DNA of 40,139 bases. It comes from GCA-2683825 sp965662355. GTDB taxonomy: Bacteria; Planctomycetota; UBA1135; GCA-002686595. Position 1 is the stretch's first letter. Every line of letters begins with the position of its first letter. The translations under genes and the position numbers were made by a program. Positions 15,746-23,064 of this stretch are shown here, piece after piece. The notes below the pieces were generated by a model, which was not told the origin of the DNA, did not search any database, and was given only the letters and a program-made list of their open reading frames with translations. The stretch lies in the NCBI GenBank assembly GCA_965662355.1, contig CBFIHP010000033.1, positions 1-40,139 of the forward strand, in the 5' to 3' direction.

Positions 15746-17068
15746 CTACCAAACGCCAGGTTCGCTTTCTGTCTTCCCGGGATCGCGAGACAGGAGGGCG
15801 ATGGCCAACACAACGAACGGCAACATGGAGCCGGCCGTCAGTGCGGGTCCGTACGAGCCAAAATGTTCGCGGGATAGGGCCAGGAAGGATGGACCCAGGG
15901 CGCTCGAGAGGACGAGGCTCGACATCTGTGCGCTGGAGATGGCTCCAAGGTGCAGCCGGCCGAACAGTTTCGCGGTCGCGACCGTGGCCAGCGAACCGAA
16001 GCAACCGCTGGCGATGCCTAAACCCACTATGGTGGCCAACTTGTACGGCGCCTCGTCCAGTCGTGTCAGCGAGAAGTAGCCGAGAGCTTCGCCCGCTAGC
16101 AAAAGAAACACGATCGGGCGTAACGGGAAACGGTCTGTCGCCGCGCCCGAAAGCAACCCGGTCAGGATGCTGATGACGGCGATCGGCGGGAACAGTCCGA
16201 CGGCCTGGGCCTGGGTCAATCCGGCCTCGGCACCGAGATCGACGATGTGAAACGTGACCCCGGTCACGAGCGCCGACTGGATCGAAATGCCCAGGGTCAC
16301 GGCCCAAAACGAACCGGTGCGCAGAGCTTGGCGCAACGTGTAGCGTCGCGGGTCGGTTACATCCGTTTCGCCACCGTCGCGTGGATCGATGGCAGCCGCA
16401 CCGTCCATGCGCAAGCCGCACTCCTCGGGGTTGTCCCGATAAAACACCCAGGCACCCAGGGTCATACCGACACCGCACGCAAGGGCCAATCCCATCCACG
16501 CTTCGCGCCAACCCCCCGCCGTTGCAATCAAGGCAGCAAGTGCTACGGGTGCAAACGAAAAACCCAGGTTGACGAACACGCTGAAGATACCCGAGGCCAG
16601 CCCACGGCGGCGTTCGAACCACTTCGGCACCATGTTGCGACTGGCGAGCGTCAACATACCTTGACCGCTGAAGCGCAGGAGCGAAAAGGCCACGGCCAGC
16701 GCCGCCAGCATGACCCATTCGGAGTTCGAGACCGAACGCGCTAGATGGTCGATGCGGCTCAAGGTGACGAGTGCCACCCCGAGCGCCAACGAGGCGCCCA
16801 TGGCGGTCAAGCGTGCTCCAAAGCGATCGAGTAAGCGGCCACCGAACGGCAACAAGAGGCCGCTGGCCAGGGTCCCTACGAGGTAGGCATTCGCCAGGCC
16901 CACCCGCGAAAGCCCCGTGGCTTGCAGCAAGTGATCCGAGAACACGCTGACCCCCATCGTTTGACCGGGGATGCTCATGATCACGCCGATCGTCGCCCAG
17001 CCGAGGATCACCCATCCGTAGAACACGGGAGAGCGCGACGGGTTGATCGGGCGATTGGGGTTCAGCAT
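15746..17068 (-). CDS. MFS transporter (OFA/monocarboxylate-like)
   Basis: This 440-residue protein has about 12 hydrophobic segments and the architecture of the major facilitator superfamily. The N-terminus VFYGWVILGWATIGVIMSIP is typical of oxalate:formate antiporter-like members. The loop after helix 2 reads GGRLLDRFGARLTAMG, the conserved G-x-L-x-D-R-x-G motif. A second copy-like motif is GAATDRFPLRPIVFLLLAG. The substrate is unknown, perhaps an organic acid. The ATG has no RBS, and a TACCCG hexamer lies 6 nt upstream. It is divergent from the sulfatase across a 40-bp region that holds an inverted repeat. Confidence 0.82.
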   Translation of the reverse strand: MLNPNRPINPSRSPVFYGWVILGWATIGVIMSIPGQTMGVSVFSDHLLQATGLSRVGLANAYLVGTLASGLLLPFGGRLLDRFGARLTAMGASLALGVALVTLSRIDHLARSVSNSEWVMLAALAVAFSLLRFSGQGMLTLASRNMVPKWFERRRGLASGIFSVFVNLGFSFAPVALAALIATAGGWREAWMGLALACGVGMTLGAWVFYRDNPEECGLRMDGAAAIDPRDGGETDVTDPRRYTLRQALRTGSFWAVTLGISIQSALVTGVTFHIVDLGAEAGLTQAQAVGLFPPIAVISILTGLLSGAATDRFPLRPIVFLLLAGEALGYFSLTRLDEAPYKLATIVGLGIASGCFGSLATVATAKLFGRLHLGAISSAQMSSLVLSSALGPSFLALSREHFGSYGPALTAGSMLPFVVLAIALLSRDPGKTESEPGVW

Positions 17069-17076
17069 GCTGCGCG

Positions 17077-17097
17077 GGTAGCGAGGAACCTGCTACC
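17077..17097. promoter_or_regulatory. Inverted repeat in the shared MFS/sulfatase promoter region
   Basis: GGTAGC at 17077-17082 and GCTACC at 17092-17097 are perfect inverted repeats with a 9-bp spacer. They sit in the 40-bp gap between two divergent start codons and overlap both candidate -10 hexamers (17075-17080 on the minus strand, 17094-17099 on the plus strand). This could be a shared operator, or the symmetry may simply come from the two promoters. Confidence 0.35.
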
Positions 17098-17108
17098 GTA
17101 CCGCACGC

Positions 17109-18527
17109 ATGCCGTTCGACCGCACCCCCTTCATCTCTCTCTTCTTCGGTCTTCTCCCGTTTGGTTGCACCGCGTCCGAGCAGGCGCCATCGAAGGCAGC
17201 GCAGGACATGGGATACCGCGCGCCGAACCTGATCTTCATCCTGGCCGACGACCTGGGCTACGGGGACCTCGGTTGCTACGGCCAGAAACTCACGCGCACA
17301 CCCAACATCGACAAACTGGCGGCAGGCGGCCTGCGCTTCACGGACTTCTACGCCGGATCGACGGTCTGCGCACCCTCGCGCTGCGTGTTGATGACCGGCT
17401 TCCACACCGGCCACGCCTTCATTCGTGGCAACGGCAAGGACAACCTGCGCCCGGAGGACATCACGATAGCCGAAACCCTCCAGGCAGCTGGCTATACGAC
17501 CGGGCTGTTCGGCAAGTGGGGCCTCGGGCACGAAGGCTCGAGCGGCATTCCTACTCGCCAGGGTTTCGACGAGTTCTACGGTTATCTCGATCAGAGCCAC
17601 GCCCACAATTACTACCCGAGCTTTCTGCTCGACGGCGAACGGCGAGTGGCTTTGTCCAATGTCGTTCCGAAGGAAGGCAAGTGGGGACAGGGCCGGGCGT
17701 CGGAGAAAAGCGAGTACAGCCACGATCTCATCGTGAACCGCGCCCTCGCCTTCGTGGACCAGCACCGCGACGAGCCTTTCTTTCTTTATCTGCCGCTGAC
17801 GATCCCCCACGCCAACAACGAAGCCGGCAAGGCGGGCATGGAAGTCCCGGAACTCGGTGCCTATGCCGAGCGGAACTGGCCCGAGCCGCAAAAGGCACTC
17901 GCTGCCATGATCACACGCATGGATCGCGACGTGGGACGTCTGGTGGATCGTTTGCGAGAGCACGGGATAGACAAGAACACGCTGATCATCTTCACCTCGG
18001 ACAACGGGCCCCATAGAGAGGGCGGGAACGATCCGAACTTCCAGGACTCCAACGGGCCCTTGAATGGCATCAAGCGCGCGTTGACCGAAGGCGGGATTCG
18101 CGTACCGATGATCGCCTACTGGCCCGACGTGATCGCACCCGGAACGGAATCCGCACACATCTCCGCCTTTCAAGACGTGCTGCCGACGTTGGCGGAAGCC
18201 GCGGGCGAAAAGGCGCTCGCGGCGGTGCCCGCTGACATCGACGGAATCTCCTTCTTCTCGACACTACGTGGCAAGCCCGACCAGCTAGAGCATGCCGAGC
18301 TGTATTGGGCTTTCTATGAACGCGGCTCGGCTCGAGCACTTCGACAGGGCAGCTGGAAGAGCATCCAGCAACCGTTCGATTCTCCAGTACGTCTCTACAA
18401 CCTCGAGGAGGATCTGGGAGAAGAGACCGACCTCGCCCAGCGTTATCCCGAACGGGTGCAAGCCATGGTGACGCGCATGGATGAGATGTACAAAGCGTCG
18501 GAGCGCTGGAAGTTTCCCGAGAACTAG
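17109..18527 (+). CDS. Secreted formylglycine-dependent arylsulfatase
   Basis: This 472-residue type I sulfatase hydrolyses sulfate esters. The formylglycine site is Cys87 in STVCAPSRCVLMTG (C-x-P-S-R). Metal ligands are seen in NLIFILADDLGYGDLGCYG near residues 40-58 and in FTSDNGPHREGG further on. The C-terminus has the family's GSWKSI and LEEDLGEETDLA segments. The N-terminus is a hydrophobic export signal with a cysteine at residue 20 (LLPFGCT), close to but not a perfect lipobox. Activation needs a formylglycine-generating enzyme encoded elsewhere. Likely substrates are sulfated polysaccharides, which is inference. A TACCGT hexamer is 9 nt before the ATG and no RBS is present. Confidence 0.92.
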   Translation: MPFDRTPFISLFFGLLPFGCTASEQAPSKAAQDMGYRAPNLIFILADDLGYGDLGCYGQKLTRTPNIDKLAAGGLRFTDFYAGSTVCAPSRCVLMTGFHTGHAFIRGNGKDNLRPEDITIAETLQAAGYTTGLFGKWGLGHEGSSGIPTRQGFDEFYGYLDQSHAHNYYPSFLLDGERRVALSNVVPKEGKWGQGRASEKSEYSHDLIVNRALAFVDQHRDEPFFLYLPLTIPHANNEAGKAGMEVPELGAYAERNWPEPQKALAAMITRMDRDVGRLVDRLREHGIDKNTLIIFTSDNGPHREGGNDPNFQDSNGPLNGIKRALTEGGIRVPMIAYWPDVIAPGTESAHISAFQDVLPTLAEAAGEKALAAVPADIDGISFFSTLRGKPDQLEHAELYWAFYERGSARALRQGSWKSIQQPFDSPVRLYNLEEDLGEETDLAQRYPERVQAMVTRMDEMYKASERWKFPEN

Positions 18528-18619
18528 TTCGCCTCCCAACTCCGGGAGACGCGCCGTCTCCTGCGCAAGGCATGCCGAACAAAACGGGACGGGGTTCTAT
18601 ACTTGGGTCGCCGGCCCTG

Positions 18620-18972
18620 ATGCACACCGGCGCCGAAGCCANNNNNNNNNNNNNNNNNNNNNNNNNNNNNNNNNNNNNNNNNNNNNNNNNNNNNNNNNNN
18701 NNNNNNNNNNNNNNNNNNNNNNNNNNNNNNNNNNNNNNNAAGGGCTCGCATTACGTCATCTTCGACTACGCTTCGCGGCCGAAGCCGTCGCCGCGATCCC
18801 CGTCGAGGAGCAGGTTCGTCACGCGATCCCCCTGTTCGAGGCGATTCTGGCCGCGCACCTCGAGGGCGGCGGTTTCCTGGGCTCGCCCCTGATCGGAGTC
18901 GCCGGGGAAACGGGCCTGGCCCTGGGGGCCCTGAACAGCCTGATGCACATCGAGACCCGCCCGACTCGGTGA
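18620..18972 (+). CDS. Hypothetical protein interrupted by an assembly gap
   Basis: After the N run, an open frame ending at the TGA at 18970-18972 reads RFAAEAVAAIPVEEQVRHAI, PLFEAILAAHLEGGGFLGSP, LIGVAGETGLALGALNSL, MHIETRPTR, with strong coding bias. The ATG at 18620 just before the gap is the best visible start, but the frames on both sides match only if the gap length is not exactly 98. The GGG...GSPLIG...GETGLALG pattern suggests a helical protein, possibly membrane-associated. I do not recognise the family. TATACT lies about 17 nt before the ATG. Confidence 0.45.
18642..18739. other. Assembly gap (98 N)
   Basis: A run of 98 ambiguous bases inside a small gene. The second gap in this window has the same length, so the figure is probably nominal. 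Nothing can be said about its content. Confidence 0.95.
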
Positions 18973-19259
18973 GGCCGGGCCGTTTCCGGTGCCATTTTCA
19001 GCCCTGATGGACCCCTAGTGCCCCAATCGCCCCCAGTCGCGCTCCTGGAGGGACAGCGGGTCCCGAACCTGGGCTGGGGGGTCTACGCACAACGGCGTAG
19101 GGGCTGCCTGCCCCTTATCCAAATGGAAGGCCCTCCAAACGCGAGAGAAAAGCCCGCAACAAGTGCGAAATCAGAGATTCTCTATATCCTTAAACGCGCA
19201 TCCGCGAGATTCTCTGGAGAGTCATCGCGGACCCCGTTCAACCAGGAGGGAACAACACA

Positions 19260-19985
19260 ATGCGTCGAACTATCTTTACTGGCCTCGCCCTGATGTTTGG
19301 GTCCTTGGCTTCGGCCCAGGGTCTCATTATCTCGGAAGTCGTGGACGCCACCTTGCCCGGTGGTCTCCCCAAATGGGTCGAGCTGACCAACTGTGGCATT
19401 GACGACGTCGATCTGGCCGAGTGGAGCATCGGCAACTTCAACAACGGCGGCACGACCCTGGGAGGCGGTGCTTCCACCGTGCTCAGCGGCATGTTGGCCC
19501 CGGGCGATACCTACGTCATCTCGTACGAATCGGGTGACTCGCCCGGTATCGGCATCTTCTTCGACGTATACGGCTTCGACCCCGACAACTTCGATCTCGG
19601 CGCCTTCGTGAATGGCGACGACGTCATCGCGCTGTTCTTCGGGGCGGCCACGGGCGACGGCTCCGACGCCACGCTGCACGACGTCTACGGCGTCCTCGGC
19701 GTCGACGGTACCGGAGAAGTTTGGGAGTACACCGACGGTTTCTCCTTCCGCAATGCCGGCGAGGGCCCGAATGCTACGTTCGATGCTGCCGAGTGGACCA
19801 TCGGGGGCGCAAACTCCCTCGAGACCGGAGACGACGTGGAAGAGCTGCAGTTGATCCTCGACAACACCACCCCCGGTGTCCACGACTGTGGAGCCACGGG
19901 TGAAGTTCCGGCCGTCGGCACGATCGGCATGATCGTCACCGGTCTGGTACTCCTGGTCGGCGTCAGCCTCCGCCGCCGTCGCTAG
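19260..19985 (+). CDS. Secreted lamin-tail-domain protein with C-terminal sorting tail
   Basis: About 241 residues. Signal peptide MRRTIFTGLALMFGSLASA is followed by a lamin-tail-like domain: LIISEVVDATLPGGLPKWVE, LTNCGIDDVDLAEWSIGNFN, LAPGDTYVIS and DVYGVLGVDGTG. The C-terminus (about 216-241) is VPAVGTIGMIVTGLVLLVGV followed by SLRRRR. This is a proline/glycine motif, one membrane helix and a basic end, like IPTL/PEP-CTERM sorting signals. The acidic composition fits an extracellular protein. A strong AGGAGG is at 19244-19249. The gene is monocistronic and ends at a clear intrinsic terminator. The 287 bp upstream hold no gene. Confidence 0.8.
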   Translation: MRRTIFTGLALMFGSLASAQGLIISEVVDATLPGGLPKWVELTNCGIDDVDLAEWSIGNFNNGGTTLGGGASTVLSGMLAPGDTYVISYESGDSPGIGIFFDVYGFDPDNFDLGAFVNGDDVIALFFGAATGDGSDATLHDVYGVLGVDGTGEVWEYTDGFSFRNAGEGPNATFDAAEWTIGGANSLETGDDVEELQLILDNTTPGVHDCGATGEVPAVGTIGMIVTGLVLLVGVSLRRRR

Positions 19986-20023
19986 ACGACAACACCACTC
20001 AGCTAGAAAACAGCGCTCTTGGG

Positions 20024-20066
20024 AACGGGCGGCCGCACACGGCAGAGTCGCGGCCGCCCGTTTCTT
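20024..20066 (+). terminator. Intrinsic terminator of the lamin-tail gene
   Basis: A 13-bp perfect stem (20024-20036 paired with 20050-20062, rich in GGCGGCCGC) encloses a 13-nt loop. It is followed by TTTCTT at 20061-20066. It lies 39 bp after the stop codon and is the clearest factor-independent terminator in the window. Confidence 0.85.
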
Positions 20067-20280
20067 ATTCCGAGCCTTCTCCTGGATCTGGGGGTGGCTT
20101 GCCTTTGCGGCGCGCCAGCGCTTGGCGCAGAAGGAACTCGATCTGGCCATTGAGGCTGCGCAGATCCTGCACGGCCCAGCCCCGCAGCTCGCTCAGGAGT
20201 TCGGGAGGGAGCCGCAACAGAAACCCCTTGCGGGCGGAGGCTCCGCCCGACGAAGGTCGGTCTTCTGGGAAGCCACCCAC
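20065..20280 (-). CDS. Arc-type ribbon-helix-helix DNA-binding protein
   Basis: This 71-residue protein has a ribbon-helix-helix fold: KGFLLRLPPELLSELRGWA gives the DNA-contacting beta strand and first helix, and LNGQIEFLLRQAL the second. These match the Arc/MetJ-like family. The tail is basic and proline-rich. The GTG start at 20280 is separated by 2 bp from the stop of the SPFH-domain gene, so the two form a tight operon. Arc-type genes are commonly found next to SPFH-domain genes, but the role of the pair is not established. It is a good candidate autoregulator acting at the palindrome at 21193-21205. Confidence 0.8.
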   Translation of the reverse strand: MGGFPEDRPSSGGASARKGFLLRLPPELLSELRGWAVQDLRSLNGQIEFLLRQALARRKGKPPPDPGEGSE

Positions 20281-20282
20281 GA

Positions 20283-21161
20283 TCAGTTGTAGAGAGAGCC
20301 GGTGTTGACGACAGGTTGGGCGTGGGCCTGCCCACAGAGCACGACGAGAAGATTGCCCACCAGCGTCGCCTTGCGCTCGTCGTCGAGCTCGAGGATCTCC
20401 TGTTCTTTGAGCTTGCCCAGAGCCATGTCGACCATGCCGACCGCCCCCTCGACGATCTGGCGCCGCGCCGCGACGATGGCCTTGGCTTGCTGGCGCTGCA
20501 ACATGGCGGAGGCGATCTCGGGTGCATAGGCCAGGTGATTCAGGCGCGCCTCGATGACCTCGACGCCGGCCCGCCCCAGTCTATTCGAGAGCTGGATGGT
20601 CAGCTCGGCCGCGATCTCCTCGGTGCTTCCACGCAGCGTGACTTCGGCACCCTCGGCTTGCAGGTCGTCGTAGGGATAGGACGTAGCGATCTGGCGAACG
20701 GCCGCCTCGCTTTGGATGCGCACGTAATGGTTGTAATCCTCGACCTCGAAGCGGGCCGTGGCTGTGTCCCTGACACGCCACACGACGACCGCCGAAATCT
20801 CGACGGGGTTGCCCAGGAGGTCGTTCACCTTCAGCGTGCTGCCATCCAGGTTGTGGGCGCGCAGGGATAGCTTGTGCTTGAACGTAAAGGGATTCGTCCA
20901 GTAGAAGCCCTCGCCCCGGACACTGCCGACATAGCGACCAAACAGGACCAGCACGGTCGATTGGTTGGGGTTCACGATGAAGAACCCGGCCAGACAGACC
21001 AGCAGGCACAGAAGAGAAAACAACCCGGCGATCTTCAGCGGCACCGGACCGAGGGCCACGATCGTCACGCAGGCGGCCACGGCGAGGATCCAGAGGACGA
21101 ACATGGCCCAACCACTCTTGGGGCTCAGGATCTTCTCGCGGGGGGAATTGGACTGTGTCAT
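20283..21161 (-). CDS. SPFH/Band 7 domain membrane protein
   Basis: About 292 residues from the ATG at 21161, which has GAAGG about 12 nt upstream. An in-frame start at 21227 would cross the upstream palindrome. Two adjacent hydrophobic segments lie near residues 20-60 (MFVLWILAVAACVTIVAL, FSLLCLLVCLAGFFIV). The SPFH core follows: VNPNQSTVLVLFGRYVGSVR, GFYWTNPF, LLGNPVEISAVVVWRVRDT, YVRIQSEAAVRQIATSYPYD, AGVEVIEARLNHLAYAPEIA and MLQRQQAKAIVAARRQIVEG. Such proteins are thought to scaffold membrane microdomains. It is operonic with the Arc-type regulator. Confidence 0.88.
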   Translation of the reverse strand: MTQSNSPREKILSPKSGWAMFVLWILAVAACVTIVALGPVPLKIAGLFSLLCLLVCLAGFFIVNPNQSTVLVLFGRYVGSVRGEGFYWTNPFTFKHKLSLRAHNLDGSTLKVNDLLGNPVEISAVVVWRVRDTATARFEVEDYNHYVRIQSEAAVRQIATSYPYDDLQAEGAEVTLRGSTEEIAAELTIQLSNRLGRAGVEVIEARLNHLAYAPEIASAMLQRQQAKAIVAARRQIVEGAVGMVDMALGKLKEQEILELDDERKATLVGNLLVVLCGQAHAQPVVNTGSLYN

Positions 21162-21192
21162 TGCTTTGGTACCTTCGTCGGGGGTCGATATT

Positions 21193-21205
21193 GTGATGAT
21201 ATCAC
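21193..21205. promoter_or_regulatory. Palindromic candidate operator upstream of the SPFH/Arc operon
   Basis: GTGAT at 21193-21197 and ATCAC at 21201-21205 form a perfect inverted repeat with a 3-bp spacer, in an AT-richer stretch 31-44 bp before the SPFH start codon. Arc-type proteins bind short inverted repeats of this kind, so this may be an autoregulatory site. Confidence 0.4.
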
Positions 21206-21285
21206 TTCGATACCAGGCGAAGTCCATTCACCTGCATCTTTCTCCCGGCCTCAGAAAGCACCGTAAGCTTATTATTCGCAGATAG

Positions 21286-22911
21286 TTAGCTCGTCAGATC
21301 AGGCTGTCGGCCCTCCCGTCGGGCCAATGTCCGCGTGCCGAGGAACGCATCCGGGTTGGCGCGTGAAACCCATGCCTTCCAGGCGGGCGGCGGCGAGCCC
21401 TCGATCAGCTCGCCTGGCTCGAGATAGTCGTAGATCTCAGCGTAGGTCTTCACCTCGATGGCCGAGGAGCGCCGGAAGATGTGCCAGGGTCGCAGCTCGT
21501 CGGGATGCTCGAGCCCTGCCGCACCGAGGATCTCCATGAAGGCCCCGACCGTCTCCTCCTGGAAGTTGTGCACACGGACCTGTTTGTCTCCCGCATCCAA
21601 TCCGCGGACCAGCAAGGGATCCTGCGTGGCGACACCGACAGGGCAGACGTTCGCATTGCAGCGCCGGGCCTGGATGCAACCGAGCGCGAACATGAACCCG
21701 CGGGCGGCGCTGCAGATGTCCGCGCCGACAGCCAAGCGTGCCGCGATGTCGAAGCCCGTCATGACCTTGCCGCTGGCAATCAGCTTCACGCGTTCGCGAA
21801 GACCGAAGCCAACCAAGGCGTTGTGTACGAAGACGAGCCCTTCCGTCAGGGGCGAGCCGACCGAGTTCGCGAACTCGACCGGTGCTGCCCCGGTTCCCCC
21901 CTCGCCACCGTCGATGGTGATGAAGTCGGGGAGTGTGTCGGTTTCGCGCATGGCCATGCAGAGGCCGAGAAACTCCGCTGGTGTACCGAGGCAGAGCTTG
22001 AATCCGACCGGCTTGCCACCCGAGAGCTCGCGCAGTTGGTCGAGGAAGGCCAACAAGCCGCGTGGATCGCTGAAGGCTTTGTGGCTGGGGGGCGAGAGGA
22101 TGTCGGCACCCATCGCAACCCCGCGGATGCGCGCGATCTCCGGGGTGATCTTGACCGCCGGCAAAATGCCCCCGTGGCCGGGCTTGGCACCCTGCGATAG
22201 CTTCAGCTCGATGAGCTTGATGGCTCCATCCCGCGAACGCTCGCCGAAGGCCCCGGAATCGAAGCCGCCGTCTTTCGCCCGACAGCCGAAATAGCCCGTT
22301 CCCACCTGCCAGCAGAGATCGCCGCCGGGCGCGAGATGATGCTCGCTGACGGAGCCCTCACCGGTGTTGTGGAAGAAGCCCCCGAGCTTCGCGCCACCGT
22401 TCAGGGCACGTATCGCCGGACCGGAAAGCGATCCGAAGCTCATACCCGAGATATTCAGCAGCGAGGCCTCGTAGGGTTTGGAGCAGCGCTCCGCGCCGAT
22501 CTTGATCCGCGGCGCCGGAGCCGGCTCGCGCGCAGCGAGGGAGTGGTTGATCCACTCGTAACCGGTCGCGTAGACGTCGCGCTGGGTTCCGAAGGGCACC
22601 GTGTCCCGCACCTTCTTGGCCCGCTGGTAGGAGACGTCGCGTTGCTCTCGGTTGTATGGGCGCCCGTCGGTATTCGATTCGATGAAGTACTGGTTGATCT
22701 CGGGTCGGATCAACTCCAGCAGGTAACGGAAGTGACCAACGATGGGAAAGTTCCGCAGGATCGCGTGGCGACGCTGCAAATAGTCCTTCACGCCCAGCCC
22801 GAAGAGCGGGAGGAGCACGGCGTGAATCCACAGGAACCGGGGCTCGAAGAACCCGCAGACACAGACGCCCAGGAAGACCAACAGAAAGGCGAAGAAGAAG
22901 ACTCTGGGCAT
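21286..22911 (-). CDS. FMN-binding glutamate synthase-like protein
   Basis: About 541 residues from the ATG at 22911, with AGGGG upstream. Two hydrophobic segments at the N-terminus (VFFFAFLLVFLGVCVCGFF, WIHAVLLPLFGLGV) anchor it in the membrane. The rest is the FMN TIM-barrel domain of the glutamate synthase large subunit: MSFGSLSGPAIRALNGGAK, FHNTGEGSVSEHH, KPGHGGILPAVKITPEIA, ITIDGGEGGTGAAPVEFAN, and a cysteine-containing cofactor region CIQARRCNANVCPVGVATQ. The glutaminase domain is absent. Members of this family are widespread, often with unknown substrates, so synthesis of glutamate should not be assumed. It is divergent from the pentahaem cytochrome gene. Confidence 0.85.
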   Translation of the reverse strand: MPRVFFFAFLLVFLGVCVCGFFEPRFLWIHAVLLPLFGLGVKDYLQRRHAILRNFPIVGHFRYLLELIRPEINQYFIESNTDGRPYNREQRDVSYQRAKKVRDTVPFGTQRDVYATGYEWINHSLAAREPAPAPRIKIGAERCSKPYEASLLNISGMSFGSLSGPAIRALNGGAKLGGFFHNTGEGSVSEHHLAPGGDLCWQVGTGYFGCRAKDGGFDSGAFGERSRDGAIKLIELKLSQGAKPGHGGILPAVKITPEIARIRGVAMGADILSPPSHKAFSDPRGLLAFLDQLRELSGGKPVGFKLCLGTPAEFLGLCMAMRETDTLPDFITIDGGEGGTGAAPVEFANSVGSPLTEGLVFVHNALVGFGLRERVKLIASGKVMTGFDIAARLAVGADICSAARGFMFALGCIQARRCNANVCPVGVATQDPLLVRGLDAGDKQVRVHNFQEETVGAFMEILGAAGLEHPDELRPWHIFRRSSAIEVKTYAEIYDYLEPGELIEGSPPPAWKAWVSRANPDAFLGTRTLARREGRQPDLTS

Positions 22912-23064
22912 GAGAGGCCCCTGGGGAGTCCCCCGGAGCCGCCTCAGTATTGGGATCCGCTTCTGCGGAAGCGAGGTTGCGGAGCAGTTTGAGGCCCAAA
23001 ATTCCAGCCCCTCGTGGACAATGGGAGTTCGACCCGTCCCTGGGGTCACCTTGCCCAGGACCCC

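Noticed and set aside
14886..18173. A 1095-codon minus-strand open frame
   Set aside because: Only its last 276 codons are a gene. The upstream part runs antisense to the sulfatase and in another frame of the MFS transporter, and its translation is arginine-rich with no domain features.
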